Shown: positions 1-6,398 of the stretch, piece by piece
How the letters are laid out: each line of letters starts with the position of its first letter
Numbering within the stretch: the stretch's first letter is position 1
From: Euryarchaeota archaeon UBA60
Lineage (GTDB): Archaea > Thermoplasmatota > Poseidoniia > Poseidoniales > Poseidoniaceae
DNA: 7,741 nucleotides
Reading direction: 5' to 3'
Assembly: GCA_002503395.1 (NCBI GenBank)
Contig: DARQ01000058.1
Coordinates: 1 to 7,741 of the forward strand
Notes under the pieces: generated by a model
The model's input: only the letters and a program-made list of their open reading frames with translations
Told to the model about the DNA's origin: nothing
The model's database searches: none
Translations under genes and position numbers: made by a program

Positions 1-1
1 C

Positions 2-490
2 GCTGAAATCGTCAAGGGAATCGTTGAGACCATCACCCTGCCGAGCCTGATAAATCTCGACTTCGCCGATATCCGCACCATCATGAAGAATGGGGGGGTG
101 ACGATGATGCTCTACGGTGAGTCCGACCGCGGGCCTGAAGAGGTGGTTCACGAAGCCCTCAACCATCCACTTCTCGATATCGATACCGAAGGGGCGACCG
201 GGGTCTTGATTCACGTCACCGGAGGGCCTTACATGACCCTTGAAGCGGCCAGTCAGGTGGTTGACCTGATGACCGCCAAGGTCAGCGATGAGGCGCACGT
301 CATCTGGGGTGCTAGACAAGACCCTGGATTCGGTGATACCATCAAGGTGATGGCGATAATCACCGGTGTCGGTGGCAAGGAACTGCAGGGCTACAACGTC
401 AGCGCCGACAAGTTGGGCGAAGCGCTCAAACTGACCCGCAAGAAACAGAAGAAGGGCGGCGCGGCATCGGGATTCCAGCGCTTCGACTAG
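2..490 (+). CDS. ftsZ: Cell division protein FtsZ, C-terminal part (5' end outside window)
   Basis: Tubulin-like GTPase that polymerises into the cytoplasmic division ring. Only the last 162 residues are present; the frame is open to the left edge, so the first internal ATG at 83 is not the start. The fragment begins near the T7 loop, and NLDFADI (fragment residues 18-24) supplies the acidic residue that completes GTP hydrolysis in the neighbouring subunit. The FtsZ C-terminal domain follows, with the typical stretches NHPLLDID, IHVTGGPYMTLEAA, VIWGARQDP and VMAIITGV. The tail is short and basic (RKKQKKGG, ending GFQRFD) and could be the peptide that binds a membrane anchor such as SepF; that role is inferred. 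The style of the C-terminal domain is archaeal. Archaea often carry two paralogues, FtsZ1 and FtsZ2, and I cannot tell from this fragment which one it is. Confidence 0.95.
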   Translation, partial: AEIVKGIVETITLPSLINLDFADIRTIMKNGGVTMMLYGESDRGPEEVVHEALNHPLLDIDTEGATGVLIHVTGGPYMTLEAASQVVDLMTAKVSDEAHVIWGARQDPGFGDTIKVMAIITGVGGKELQGYNVSADKLGEALKLTRKKQKKGGAASGFQRFD

Positions 491-527
491 TGCGCCCCAA
501 TAATTCATCAAAATTCAAGGGCGCACT
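489..527 (+). terminator. GC-rich hairpin at the end of ftsZ, possible 3' end signal
   Basis: A perfect 9-base inverted repeat, AGTGCGCCC (489-497) and GGGCGCACT (519-527), encloses a 21-base AT-rich loop. It starts inside the ftsZ stop codon. No T-run follows, so it is not a textbook intrinsic terminator, and archaeal termination depends mainly on T-tracts. A role in mRNA 3'-end formation or stability is inferred; only the pairing itself is seen. Confidence 0.35.
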
Positions 528-747
528 CGCGAGGAGCAAGCGAAGAGAATCGATTTTGGAATAAGCATCATATTTCACCAAAATCGCGATTTGATGGGCG
601 TTTGCGACTCGCTCAGTACGGATTAAACGTCAGCCCTCCAAACCACCACCTCGGCCAAATCGCCACCTCGCCACCGCGAACAAAACCGGCAGTTCGTACG
701 ATTCAACTCGCGATGGTCTCATAGAGCGACTGCGCCCCGCCTACCTC
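528..747 (+). other. ftsZ-hisS intergenic region with a C-rich, G-poor segment
   Basis: No convincing gene is present. From about 631 to 690 the + strand is rich in C and A and poor in G. It contains two copies of CCACCTCG (646-653 and 663-670), 17 bases apart in register. No tRNA cloverleaf could be built. The hisS promoter should lie here: TCATAG at 719-724 is about 29 bases before the hisS ATG and is the only AT-leaning stretch at the distance expected for a TATA box on a short-leader archaeal mRNA, but it is a weak match. Confidence 0.4.
551..586 (+). repeat. Inverted repeat between ftsZ and hisS
   Basis: Perfect 9-base arms CGATTTTGG (551-559) and CCAAAATCG (578-586) are separated by 18 AT-rich bases. 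A second pairing, CATCAAA (506-512) with TTTGATG (590-596), could enclose it, although that outer pairing would compete with the hairpin at 489-527. It could be an operator or a structured RNA element; there is no T-tract to support a terminator. Confidence 0.35.
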
Positions 748-2082
748 ATGTTCGAGCGTCCGCGCGGCACCCGCGACTTCGGTGTCGACGAGATGGCGCG
801 CCGGCTCCACTTCGAGAATCTACTCGAGGAGCGGGCGAGACGACACGGTTTCAAGCGGGTGCAGACGCCGATTTTCGAGAGCCTCGACCTGTTCACCGCC
901 AAGAGTGGTGCCGGGGTTGTCGACCAACTCTATTCCTTTCAGGACAAGGGCGAGCGCGACCTGACCCTGCGCCCCGAACTGACCGCTCCGGTGATGCGGA
1001 TGATTGCCGCCGAGCGCGGCCAGATGCCGAAGCCGGCCAAACTCTCGTACTTCGGACAGTGCTTTCGCTACGAGGAATTCAAGAGCGCAAGATACCGCGA
1101 GTTCTTCCAGTACGGCTGTGAGTTGGTCGGCGCCACCGGCCCTGTGGCTGAGGCCGAAGTGGTCGCCCTGGCAATCGACATGCTGGCCTCAAGTGGGCTG
1201 GTTGAGTGGGAATTGCGCATAGGTCATGTCGGAATCACCAGAGATATCCTCACTACATTGGGTATTGACAGCGCCGCTGGCGCCGGCCAGAGCGAGCCAG
1301 CGATAGCCACCGCCCTGCGTCTTCTTGACAAGGGTGATTGGGATGGCCTGGGTGAGTTGTTCACCAAGCACGGTATCGCAACTTCAGCAATCGAATCTCT
1401 GCAAGCACTTGCAGGGCTGGCCGGTGGTGTGGAAACCCTGCCCGCAGCGCGAGAAATCCTGACCGGATTGGGGGTCGGCCACGACTCCCTCGAAGAATTG
1501 CAACAATTCTGCTCAGCCCTTGACCTGCTCGCCCCGAGCCCACCGAAACTTTCTGTCAACCTATGCGTCGCCCGCGGCTTGGACTATTATACCGGAATGG
1601 TCTTCGAGGCCTACGTCGACGAACTCGGCGGTGAGGGCCAGGTCCTGGGCGGGGGGACTTACCGTCTTCTCCACCTGTTTGATTTAGGTGACCTCGACCC
1701 GTGCTGTGGCTTTGGTCTCGGCTTCGACCGGGTTCTCATAGCGCTGGAGAAGCAGGCTGAGCGTCTCGGGCGGGATGAAGTGGTCGCCGGTGAGAATACC
1801 GGGAGGCCGGCTCTAGCGGTGATTCCCCTCAACATAGAGCCCGAGAACTACCTCGGGCTGGTTGCAGAATTGCGCCAGGCCGGACTCGTGGTCGAACTTG
1901 AACTGCGCAAGCGCGGAGTCGGGAAATCACTGGCATGGGCTGAGAACATGGGGGCGAGTCATGCCATCATCATCGGGGCGCGTGACCTTGAGAGTGGGCA
2001 GGTCGCAATCAAGAATCTCAAGAGTGGAGAGCAGAGCGAGGTCGCCAATAACTGCGAAGCCATCCTCGCAGAAATCCTCTGA
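748..2082 (+). CDS. hisS: Histidyl-tRNA synthetase (class II)
   Basis: Cytoplasmic enzyme that charges tRNA-His with histidine using ATP. At 444 residues it is full length for the family. The N-terminus MFERPRGTRDF matches the usual start, so ATG 748 is well supported; no Shine-Dalgarno sequence precedes it, consistent with a short or absent leader. Class II landmarks occur in order: TLRPELTAP (73-81); motif 2, FRYEEFKSARYREF (106-119); the histidine-binding signature ARGLDYYTG (275-283); and motif 3, GFGLGFDRVLIALE (321-334). A C-terminal anticodon-binding domain runs from about 353 to the end. The motif 2 loop is unusual: the family commonly reads RYE-x-PQ-x-GRYREF, but here the PQ-x-G stretch is FKSA, while the flanking arginines are kept. 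The gene stands alone on the + strand and converges with the acidic protein gene ending at 2173. Confidence 0.97.
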   Translation: MFERPRGTRDFGVDEMARRLHFENLLEERARRHGFKRVQTPIFESLDLFTAKSGAGVVDQLYSFQDKGERDLTLRPELTAPVMRMIAAERGQMPKPAKLSYFGQCFRYEEFKSARYREFFQYGCELVGATGPVAEAEVVALAIDMLASSGLVEWELRIGHVGITRDILTTLGIDSAAGAGQSEPAIATALRLLDKGDWDGLGELFTKHGIATSAIESLQALAGLAGGVETLPAAREILTGLGVGHDSLEELQQFCSALDLLAPSPPKLSVNLCVARGLDYYTGMVFEAYVDELGGEGQVLGGGTYRLLHLFDLGDLDPCCGFGLGFDRVLIALEKQAERLGRDEVVAGENTGRPALAVIPLNIEPENYLGLVAELRQAGLVVELELRKRGVGKSLAWAENMGASHAIIIGARDLESGQVAIKNLKSGEQSEVANNCEAILAEIL

Positions 2083-2172
2083 GAAATCGGCAATGTAAGT
2101 GGTAACGCAAGTGGCAAAGCGTTTCTATGCCCTTTCGATAATAGACAACTGTGGACTATCTTACTTTGATAC

Positions 2173-2874
2173 CTATTCTTCGTAAGGTTGCCAGTCGTCT
2201 TGGCCGGAATCGCGATACCACCAGTATCCATCGTCGTCCTTCCACCATTCGGTGCCATCCTCGTCGACGCGGTAATTCTCATCATCGTCCTTCTGGGTAG
2301 CATTGGGGTCGACAAGGTCGCTTTCGTCGACGAACTGCCGCTTCAAATCATCGGCATCTTGGTCGGCATCGGCAAAAACCCGGTGCTGGGTACGAATCTC
2401 GGCTTGGTGGTCACCGGCCTGAATCGCTTCTTCCGAATCGGCGTGGAATTCATCGGTCATGCGGCTTCGGAATTCATCAAACTCCTCTCGACCGTAGGAA
2501 CTGGTGAAGGCGCCTTCCTTTGGACGCATCAATTCATCGAGGTCGACTTCTTTGCTGATATCCAGTTTCGGTGCATCGGGAATATCCCCCATGTAAAATT
2601 CGTCTTCCTCGGTATCTAGCTTCGGAAAAGAACGCTCCTGAGGGTCGGCCTCCTCGATTCCCTCCATCAACAAGTCGTGCTCCTCATCGTCGATATTGCC
2701 CTCTTGGTATTGCTTCTGTACTGTGCGACTGAGTTTCTTCAACTCCCTGGCCAAGGTGCTGTCGTCGTCATCGTGCTCCTTTGAACTCTTCTCAATCTGT
2801 TTGAGCAAACGATCATAGGGACTGCCGGTAATCGCTCCGAGAAGTTTTCCGAATCCTCGCTTCTTCTTCGCCAT
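2173..2874 (-). CDS. Highly acidic protein with SHOCT-like segment and tandem Trp-rich C-terminal motif
   Basis: Function unknown; 233 residues, with no signal peptide or membrane helix. The N-terminus is basic (MAKKKRGFGK). Residues 41-76 form an amphipathic helical stretch, including QYQEGNIDDEEHDLLMEGI, that resembles the short SHOCT oligomerisation motif (a run of helix, then G-x-I-x-x-E-E-F/H); this is similarity by eye. The middle (80-200) is Asp/Glu-rich and probably disordered. The last 33 residues hold two copies of an acidic aromatic unit, DEDGTEWWKD (204-213) and DDDGYWWYRD (213-222, sharing D213), then DDWQPYEE. Such units may fold as small beta hairpins, but their ligand is unknown. 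The ATG at 2874 is divergent from the JAMM gene, and the pair could share a control region. Codon use looks native: the Asp/Glu richness makes the opposite strand read as a false hydrophobic protein. I infer a structural or scaffold role only tentatively. Confidence 0.85.
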   Translation of the reverse strand: MAKKKRGFGKLLGAITGSPYDRLLKQIEKSSKEHDDDDSTLARELKKLSRTVQKQYQEGNIDDEEHDLLMEGIEEADPQERSFPKLDTEEDEFYMGDIPDAPKLDISKEVDLDELMRPKEGAFTSSYGREEFDEFRSRMTDEFHADSEEAIQAGDHQAEIRTQHRVFADADQDADDLKRQFVDESDLVDPNATQKDDDENYRVDEDGTEWWKDDDGYWWYRDSGQDDWQPYEE

Positions 2875-2947
2875 TCAATCCCCCTCGCCCCGGCTTAATT
2901 GCGACCTCTTATCAGCATGACCCTTTCATAGTCCCTCTTGAGGGTGG
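2875..2947. promoter_or_regulatory. Divergent promoter region between acidic protein and JAMM gene
   Basis: The 73 non-coding bases must serve both genes. For the minus-strand gene, AATTAAG (complement of 2894-2900) is 20-26 bases before the ATG. For the plus-strand gene, TTTCATA (2924-2930) is about 18-24 bases before ATG 2948 or 21-27 before ATG 2951. Both are weak TATA-like candidates. A 12-base palindrome, CCCTCTTGAGGG (2933-2944), abuts the JAMM start, and its right half doubles as a GAGGGTGG Shine-Dalgarno-like run. Assignments are by spacing and composition only. Confidence 0.35.
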
Positions 2948-3733
2948 ATGATGGTCGAGGAATGGCTGGCTCGGGCGATGTCCGATTATAATCGCGCCTC
3001 GCTGGAAAAAAAGGAATCATACGTCGCCTCACTACATATGCCCGGTCCAATTCTGGCCGATTTGGTGGACTGGTGCTTTCAGTCACTTCCCGACGAGATT
3101 CTGGTCGGGTTGGAGGTCGATAACTCAAAGCCGCATCGCGATGAAGTGGACGAATTATTTCGCGCTGGTGACCATAGGTTCGACCTCTTCGCCGGCCAGG
3201 GATTCGTAATCGGTGAAGCACATCTCGTCAATCGCGGTGATTCTTATTCGGTGCACCACTTACCTGAGGAATGGACCGATGGACTGTTCACAGAATCGCG
3301 TGGTGCCCGTGGCGCCCGATTCACCCATTGGTTGCACACCCACCCCAATGCTCCGGCGATTCCCAGTGGCGCCGATGCCGACGCCGCCCAGTCAACCGAG
3401 GGGGTCGACCTGATACTGGGGGTGGATTTCTCTCCTGCTGGGCCATTGCCATGGTATGACGATATCGAGGGAGAGAGGCGGCCATTGGCGAAAGATGAGC
3501 AGAAAGGCGAGCCTGAGGCAGAGAATGCTGATGCAAATAGGCCTCGCTGGCGCAGCAGATTCTTCGGTCGGAGCGACCGCCGCCCAGTGTTGGGAAAGGC
3601 GCCGACCGGTCATAGCATCCATGGTCTGGAATTGATAGCATTCCACCGCAGTGGTGTCGGTATCAACGTTATTTTCGTCGATGAGGACGGTCTTCCCTAC
3701 GGCTGGCCCTTCCTGAGCGATGCTACGAAGTAG
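2948..3733 (+). CDS. JAMM/MPN+ family metalloprotease (putative ubiquitin-like modifier isopeptidase)
   Basis: Predicted zinc metalloprotease of the JAB1/MPN/Mov34 class, which cuts isopeptide bonds to ubiquitin-like proteins; the archaeal example is the SAMP-removing HvJAMM1. The complete JAMM motif is present: HTHP (130-133), then SGAD (140-143), giving H-x-H-x7-S-x-x-D with zinc ligands H130, H132 and D143. The expected upstream catalytic glutamate is probably E50 in LPDEILVGLE. E90 in VIGEAHLVN is a less likely alternative. At 261 residues it is much longer than a minimal JAMM domain of about 130-140. The extra length includes an insertion at roughly 168-222 that is charged and then Arg-rich (RPRWRSRFFGRSDRR), before the final strands (GLELIAFHRSGVGINVIFVD). 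No signal peptide or transmembrane helix is seen, so it acts in the cytoplasm. Starts at ATG 2948, 2951 or 2978 are all possible. It could equally act in sulfur-carrier maturation; no SAMP or E1-like gene is in the window. Confidence 0.85.
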   Translation: MMVEEWLARAMSDYNRASLEKKESYVASLHMPGPILADLVDWCFQSLPDEILVGLEVDNSKPHRDEVDELFRAGDHRFDLFAGQGFVIGEAHLVNRGDSYSVHHLPEEWTDGLFTESRGARGARFTHWLHTHPNAPAIPSGADADAAQSTEGVDLILGVDFSPAGPLPWYDDIEGERRPLAKDEQKGEPEAENADANRPRWRSRFFGRSDRRPVLGKAPTGHSIHGLELIAFHRSGVGINVIFVDEDGLPYGWPFLSDATK

Positions 3734-3741
3734 ACGAGACG

Positions 3742-4407
3742 CTAATCGATAGTGTTAATCGGGTCATCCGGGTCGAAAAAATCGCAACTTTCCCCTGACC
3801 ATTGGTAGTCATTCAGGTAGGTTATGAGGCTGGAGAGCCTTGCGTGATTCTCACCGATATCCCCGACCCCGAGCCGGCTCTGACTCTGTAGGGTTACCAA
3901 GGTTCGATTGCCGCCACTTTCACATTCTGTAAGGGCGAAAATATCGTCGGGGAAAAACCAGAAATTGGTATTATCTTGGCCGTGAAAGAAAAGCACCGCA
4001 CCCATTTGTTCGGAGTTACTGCGTAGATGCTTACCTCCTTGTTCCTCTTCAAGCCACAGCCAAATGACTCGCCGCGCCTCACCGATGGTATCCTCAACCA
4101 ATGGTGGCTGTAAGCCATCGGCGCGAAATGAGGTGCCGTCGGCAGCAACACGCACGCAGTTCAGACTCCCTTCCGGGCATGAGGTCGGCATGCTCTCGAC
4201 ATTCGGGGCTGGCGCTGATATCTGAATCAACATGACCAGAACTGCCCAGATTGCGAATGTGTATACGGGCCAGCGGATGATTCTCGGTTGGCCCTGCCAT
4301 CCTCGCCTCAGCGCGGCGATAGTTGAATTTGAATCGGGGTCAGAGTCTGTAGACCGCGGCATGTCCTCTGTCACTTCGGACACCTCAAACACGTGATAGA
4401 ATTCCAT
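3742..4407 (-). CDS. DUF1499 family protein with N-terminal membrane anchor
   Basis: Function unknown; 221 residues. One hydrophobic helix at about 43-63 (from IIRWPVYTFAIWAVLVMLIQI) follows a polar, partly acidic N-terminus. The rest, from about 75, matches the DUF1499 pattern: a CP...NCV start (SCPEGSLNCVRV, 77-88), a PL segment (LQPPL), a conserved FxxDDIFAL strand (FFPDDIFAL, 151-159), and the signature QSRLGVGDIGENHARL (176-191), comparable with the family's SRSRVGYSDLGVNRKR. Topology is probably a single anchor with the domain outside or in the periphery, with two or more cysteines that could pair. The chosen ATG (4407) overlaps the end of the mutase gene by 23 bases; an internal ATG at 4362 (MPRSTDS) would leave a 22-base gap and is preceded by GAGG, so either start is credible. 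It is the last gene of the minus-strand run and meets the JAMM gene 8 bases beyond its stop. Confidence 0.82.
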   Translation of the reverse strand: MEFYHVFEVSEVTEDMPRSTDSDPDSNSTIAALRRGWQGQPRIIRWPVYTFAIWAVLVMLIQISAPAPNVESMPTSCPEGSLNCVRVAADGTSFRADGLQPPLVEDTIGEARRVIWLWLEEEQGGKHLRSNSEQMGAVLFFHGQDNTNFWFFPDDIFALTECESGGNRTLVTLQSQSRLGVGDIGENHARLSSLITYLNDYQWSGESCDFFDPDDPINTID

Positions 4408-5092
4408 TCTCCATGCGATAGAAGATTGGTTGCCCGGTAGGGACTTCTAATGAGAGCACTTCTTCTCGGCTCAATCCATCGATATGCATGATGATGCTAC
4501 GCAGACTGTTGCCGTGCGCGGCGACGAAGATATTGTTGCCCGCCTCCAGTGCCGGCATGATGACATCACTCAGATAGGGGATGGTGCGTGCCGCGGTCAT
4601 CTCGAGACTCTCGCCATTGGGAGGCGGGACGTCATATGATCGCCGCCAGATGTGCACCTGCTCATCGCCGTACTTATCGCGGGTCGCCTGTTTATCCAGA
4701 CCTTGAAGGTCTCCATACATCCGCTCGTTCAACTGCCATGACACATGCACAGGAATTGTCCCCGGTCCTCCTGTCTGGCCACGGATCTGCGACCATTCAG
4801 CCATTCTCTGTTCATTTTCAGAACCCCCTGACTCGCCCACCCCACCATCTCGGTAAACAAATACTGGGGATTTGCCCGAAGAATGCTGTGCCAGTGCAAG
4901 CATCGCCGTCATCTGGGCGCGAATCAGGGTCGAGGTGTGAATCTCGTCAATCTCCAGGTCGGCAATCTCCGCACCCCCCGAAATCGCCTCCTCGATTCCC
5001 GTCTGAGAGAGTGGGACATCGACCCAGCCGGTGAACAGGTTCTTGGCATTCCAGGTCGATTGACCATGGCGCATCAGGATGAGTAACGTCAT
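4385..5092 (-). CDS. gpmA: 2,3-bisphosphoglycerate-dependent phosphoglycerate mutase (bacterial GpmA type)
   Basis: Interconverts 3- and 2-phosphoglycerate in glycolysis and gluconeogenesis through a phosphohistidine. I start it at ATG 5092 (MTLLILMRHGQSTWN, 235 residues) because this aligns with the family N-terminus and AAGGGGA lies a few bases upstream. The frame is open to ATG 5167, but the extra 25 residues look non-homologous and overlap the previous gene. Catalytic features, numbered from 5092: RHG with phosphorylated H9, FTGWVDVPLS (20-29), R58, NERMYGDLQGL with acid/base E123, WRR (149-151), and AAHGNSLR with H193. Compared with E. coli GpmA there is an insertion before NERMYG (about 67-115: Gly/Ser-rich, containing GGVGESGGSENEQ), a shortened loop at PPPNGESL, and no C-terminal tail after GQPIFYRMENG. 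Many archaea use the cofactor-independent enzyme instead, so this may be a gene of bacterial origin. Confidence 0.93.
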   Translation of the reverse strand: MTLLILMRHGQSTWNAKNLFTGWVDVPLSQTGIEEAISGGAEIADLEIDEIHTSTLIRAQMTAMLALAQHSSGKSPVFVYRDGGVGESGGSENEQRMAEWSQIRGQTGGPGTIPVHVSWQLNERMYGDLQGLDKQATRDKYGDEQVHIWRRSYDVPPPNGESLEMTAARTIPYLSDVIMPALEAGNNIFVAAHGNSLRSIIMHIDGLSREEVLSLEVPTGQPIFYRMENGILSRV

Positions 5093-5150
5093 GCTATCCC
5101 CTTTGGCCAGCCACCCTCGCGCTCCTCTCATCAACCTGCCTCTATTCAGG

Positions 5151-6011
5151 TCAGAATATGGCAGCAACCAACATTATTGCGAACAATGGGAATAGGCCCA
5201 TGGCCACATCACGCAGGAAAATTACCACGACGGTGCTCGAATTAGCTTTTGCAACCTTGTCGAATTCCTGCTGCAACTTCTCATCTATTTTGTCCGATAC
5301 CTTGCCCACACCGTAGCGAGCACCCTCGACGGCAGCGCTCATCGCCACCGATGAAACAAGTCCAGCCGGAGTCAATTTGCGAGCTTTGAGTATTCTAACG
5401 CCCCATGTCGACAATGCCCCTTTGGCGACTTTGTTCACCGGAGATGGTTCAGAGGCTTGCTCCTCTTCGGTTTTATCACGACCGCTGAATTTTCTTAACC
5501 ACCCACGCAATCCGAATCCGGCGTCAGCGATTTTCTTCAAGCGGTTGATATTCTGTTTCTCTATCGCTCGTAACATTCTTCGAATTCGGAGAATTCGCAG
5601 AAAATCAAAGAATACCCATAATCCGAGCAACACGATTAGAAGCAATCCAGCCAGCAATGGAGTCTCCCCCCACGTCGACCACCCGAGCGGGTCGGATATC
5701 ATCCTGAAGGTCAATACCAACAATGGTGGTAAAGTGAAGCCGAGGGTTTCGTTGAACAGCAACAGGCCATAACCGCGAATCGGCATCTCCTTGACCCGTT
5801 TGATGAACCACCCCCCATGTGGGCTGAGTTTAGACAATGTCCGCCAAAATGGTTTGCTCAAGAATAGCAATCTCATCAGCAATGGGATCCAAATTATTAT
5901 TCCAACATAGGCTTCCCAAACATTTCCCGGCGGGAAAGAGGGCAACGCCAGCGCTTGAGACACGAGCCACAGTCGGCGCTTCACCCATAAGAAGTTGAGC
6001 GATGAACTCAT
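5151..6011 (-). CDS. Integral membrane protein of unknown function, about four transmembrane helices
   Basis: Not recognised; 286 residues. Hydrophobic segments lie at about 33-52 (AYVGIIIWIPLLMRLLFLS), 82-103 (LLLFNETLGFTLPPLLVLTF), 118-137 (PLLAGLLLIVLLGLWVFFDF) and 260-286 (VVVIFLRDVAMGLFPLFAIM, at the extreme C-terminus). After the third helix comes a long, strongly basic soluble region (RILRIRRMLRAIEKQNINRL, 139-158), a charged linker (TEEEQASEPS) and an Ala/Gly/Lys stretch (190-257), ending in an amphipathic helix (DKIDEKLQQEFDKVAK). By the positive-inside rule this loop should be cytoplasmic. There are no catalytic motifs. It is first in a minus-strand run with the mutase (58-base gap) and the DUF1499 protein. 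The ATG at 6011 has no Shine-Dalgarno, but a TATA-like CCATATC lies 22-28 bases upstream. A scaffold, anchor or small-molecule permease role cannot be told apart. Confidence 0.8.
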   Translation of the reverse strand: MSSSLNFLWVKRRLWLVSQALALPSFPPGNVWEAYVGIIIWIPLLMRLLFLSKPFWRTLSKLSPHGGWFIKRVKEMPIRGYGLLLFNETLGFTLPPLLVLTFRMISDPLGWSTWGETPLLAGLLLIVLLGLWVFFDFLRILRIRRMLRAIEKQNINRLKKIADAGFGLRGWLRKFSGRDKTEEEQASEPSPVNKVAKGALSTWGVRILKARKLTPAGLVSSVAMSAAVEGARYGVGKVSDKIDEKLQQEFDKVAKANSSTVVVIFLRDVAMGLFPLFAIMLVAAIF

Positions 6012-6032
6012 TTGCCGAGCCGTAATGGCAGT

Positions 6033-6039
6033 GATATGG
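6033..6039 (-). promoter_or_regulatory. TATA-like element for the membrane protein/mutase/DUF1499 run
   Basis: On the minus strand the sequence reads CCATATC, centred about 25 bases before the ATG at 6011, the distance expected if the transcript has almost no leader. It overlaps the start codon of the divergent cupin gene. Support is spacing and composition only. Confidence 0.3.
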
Positions 6040-6398
6040 CGTTCACCGAAGACCTATCCCCCTGGCTCTCAATGAAATTCGACCGAGAGTGGATTGAAGA
6101 GAATGTTCGCTGGAAGGATTTCGGCAACGGTGTGCGATTGGGACGACTAGCCAAACAGGATAGCACCAGCCTGGTGCTTTACGATGTTGAGAGCGAAGTC
6201 GAGGTCGAGGCATTCATGCCACATATGCACCCGGGAGGTGAGGTATATCTGGTCATTGAGGGCGAGGTCTACGACGATGAGGGTGTCTATCCGTGCGGCA
6301 GTATCGTGTGGATGGATGCCGGTACCACTCACAATCCGAAAACTCGGGGAAAGACCCTGATTCTGGTGCTGTGGCCCGATGGCGTCAAGGTTGCCTGA
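6036..6398 (+). CDS. Small cupin-domain protein (ChrR/anti-sigma-cupin-like)
   Basis: A single-domain beta-barrel protein of 120 residues that probably binds one metal ion. Ligands are visible in the classic cupin arrangement: PHMHPGGEVYLVIEGE supplies H63, H65 and E69, and GTTHNPKT supplies H99 from the second motif. The run from GVRLGRL through TSLVLYD, HPGGE, EGE-x-DDEG-YP-G and H-x-P resembles the cupin domain of ChrR, which in bacteria inhibits an ECF sigma factor. Here the zinc-finger N-terminal domain of ChrR is absent and archaea lack sigma factors, so a sensor or enzyme role (for example on small organic acids or oxidants) is only inferred. ATG 6036 is preferred because the domain starts just after it; an in-frame TTG at 6012 would add eight residues and abut the divergent gene's start. 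No Shine-Dalgarno is seen. Confidence 0.85.
   Translation: MAFTEDLSPWLSMKFDREWIEENVRWKDFGNGVRLGRLAKQDSTSLVLYDVESEVEVEAFMPHMHPGGEVYLVIEGEVYDDEGVYPCGSIVWMDAGTTHNPKTRGKTLILVLWPDGVKVA

Noticed and set aside
491..724. The ftsZ frame stays open for 77 codons after its TAG, suggesting read-through
   Set aside because: The translated extension has odd composition (many Ser, Pro, His, Arg), no start codon or family signature, and FtsZ already ends with a normal tail. An open stretch of this length can occur by chance.
491..747. Possible tRNA in the ftsZ-hisS spacer
   Set aside because: No TTCRA T-loop with a matching acceptor stem could be paired.
1224..1559. 111-residue open frame antisense to hisS
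   Set aside because: It is Arg/Ser/Pro-rich, typical of a shadow frame, inside a full-length, motif-complete hisS on the + strand.
2188..2619. 143-residue hydrophobic, membrane-like open frame on the + strand
   Set aside because: It is the exact antisense of the acidic protein: Asp/Glu codons (GAC, GAA, GAT) read as Val, Phe and Ile on the other strand. The minus-strand reading has a sensible start, composition and domain-like structure.
4588..5034. 148-residue + strand open frame opposite the phosphoglycerate mutase
   Set aside because: Low-complexity Ser/Arg/Pro/His composition with no recognisable domain; the minus-strand mutase with catalytic residues explains this sequence.
5093..5167. 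25-residue N-terminal extension of the mutase from ATG 5167
   Set aside because: The family begins at the MTLLILMRHG segment; the extension overlaps the preceding gene, and ATG 5092 has a purine-rich run just upstream.
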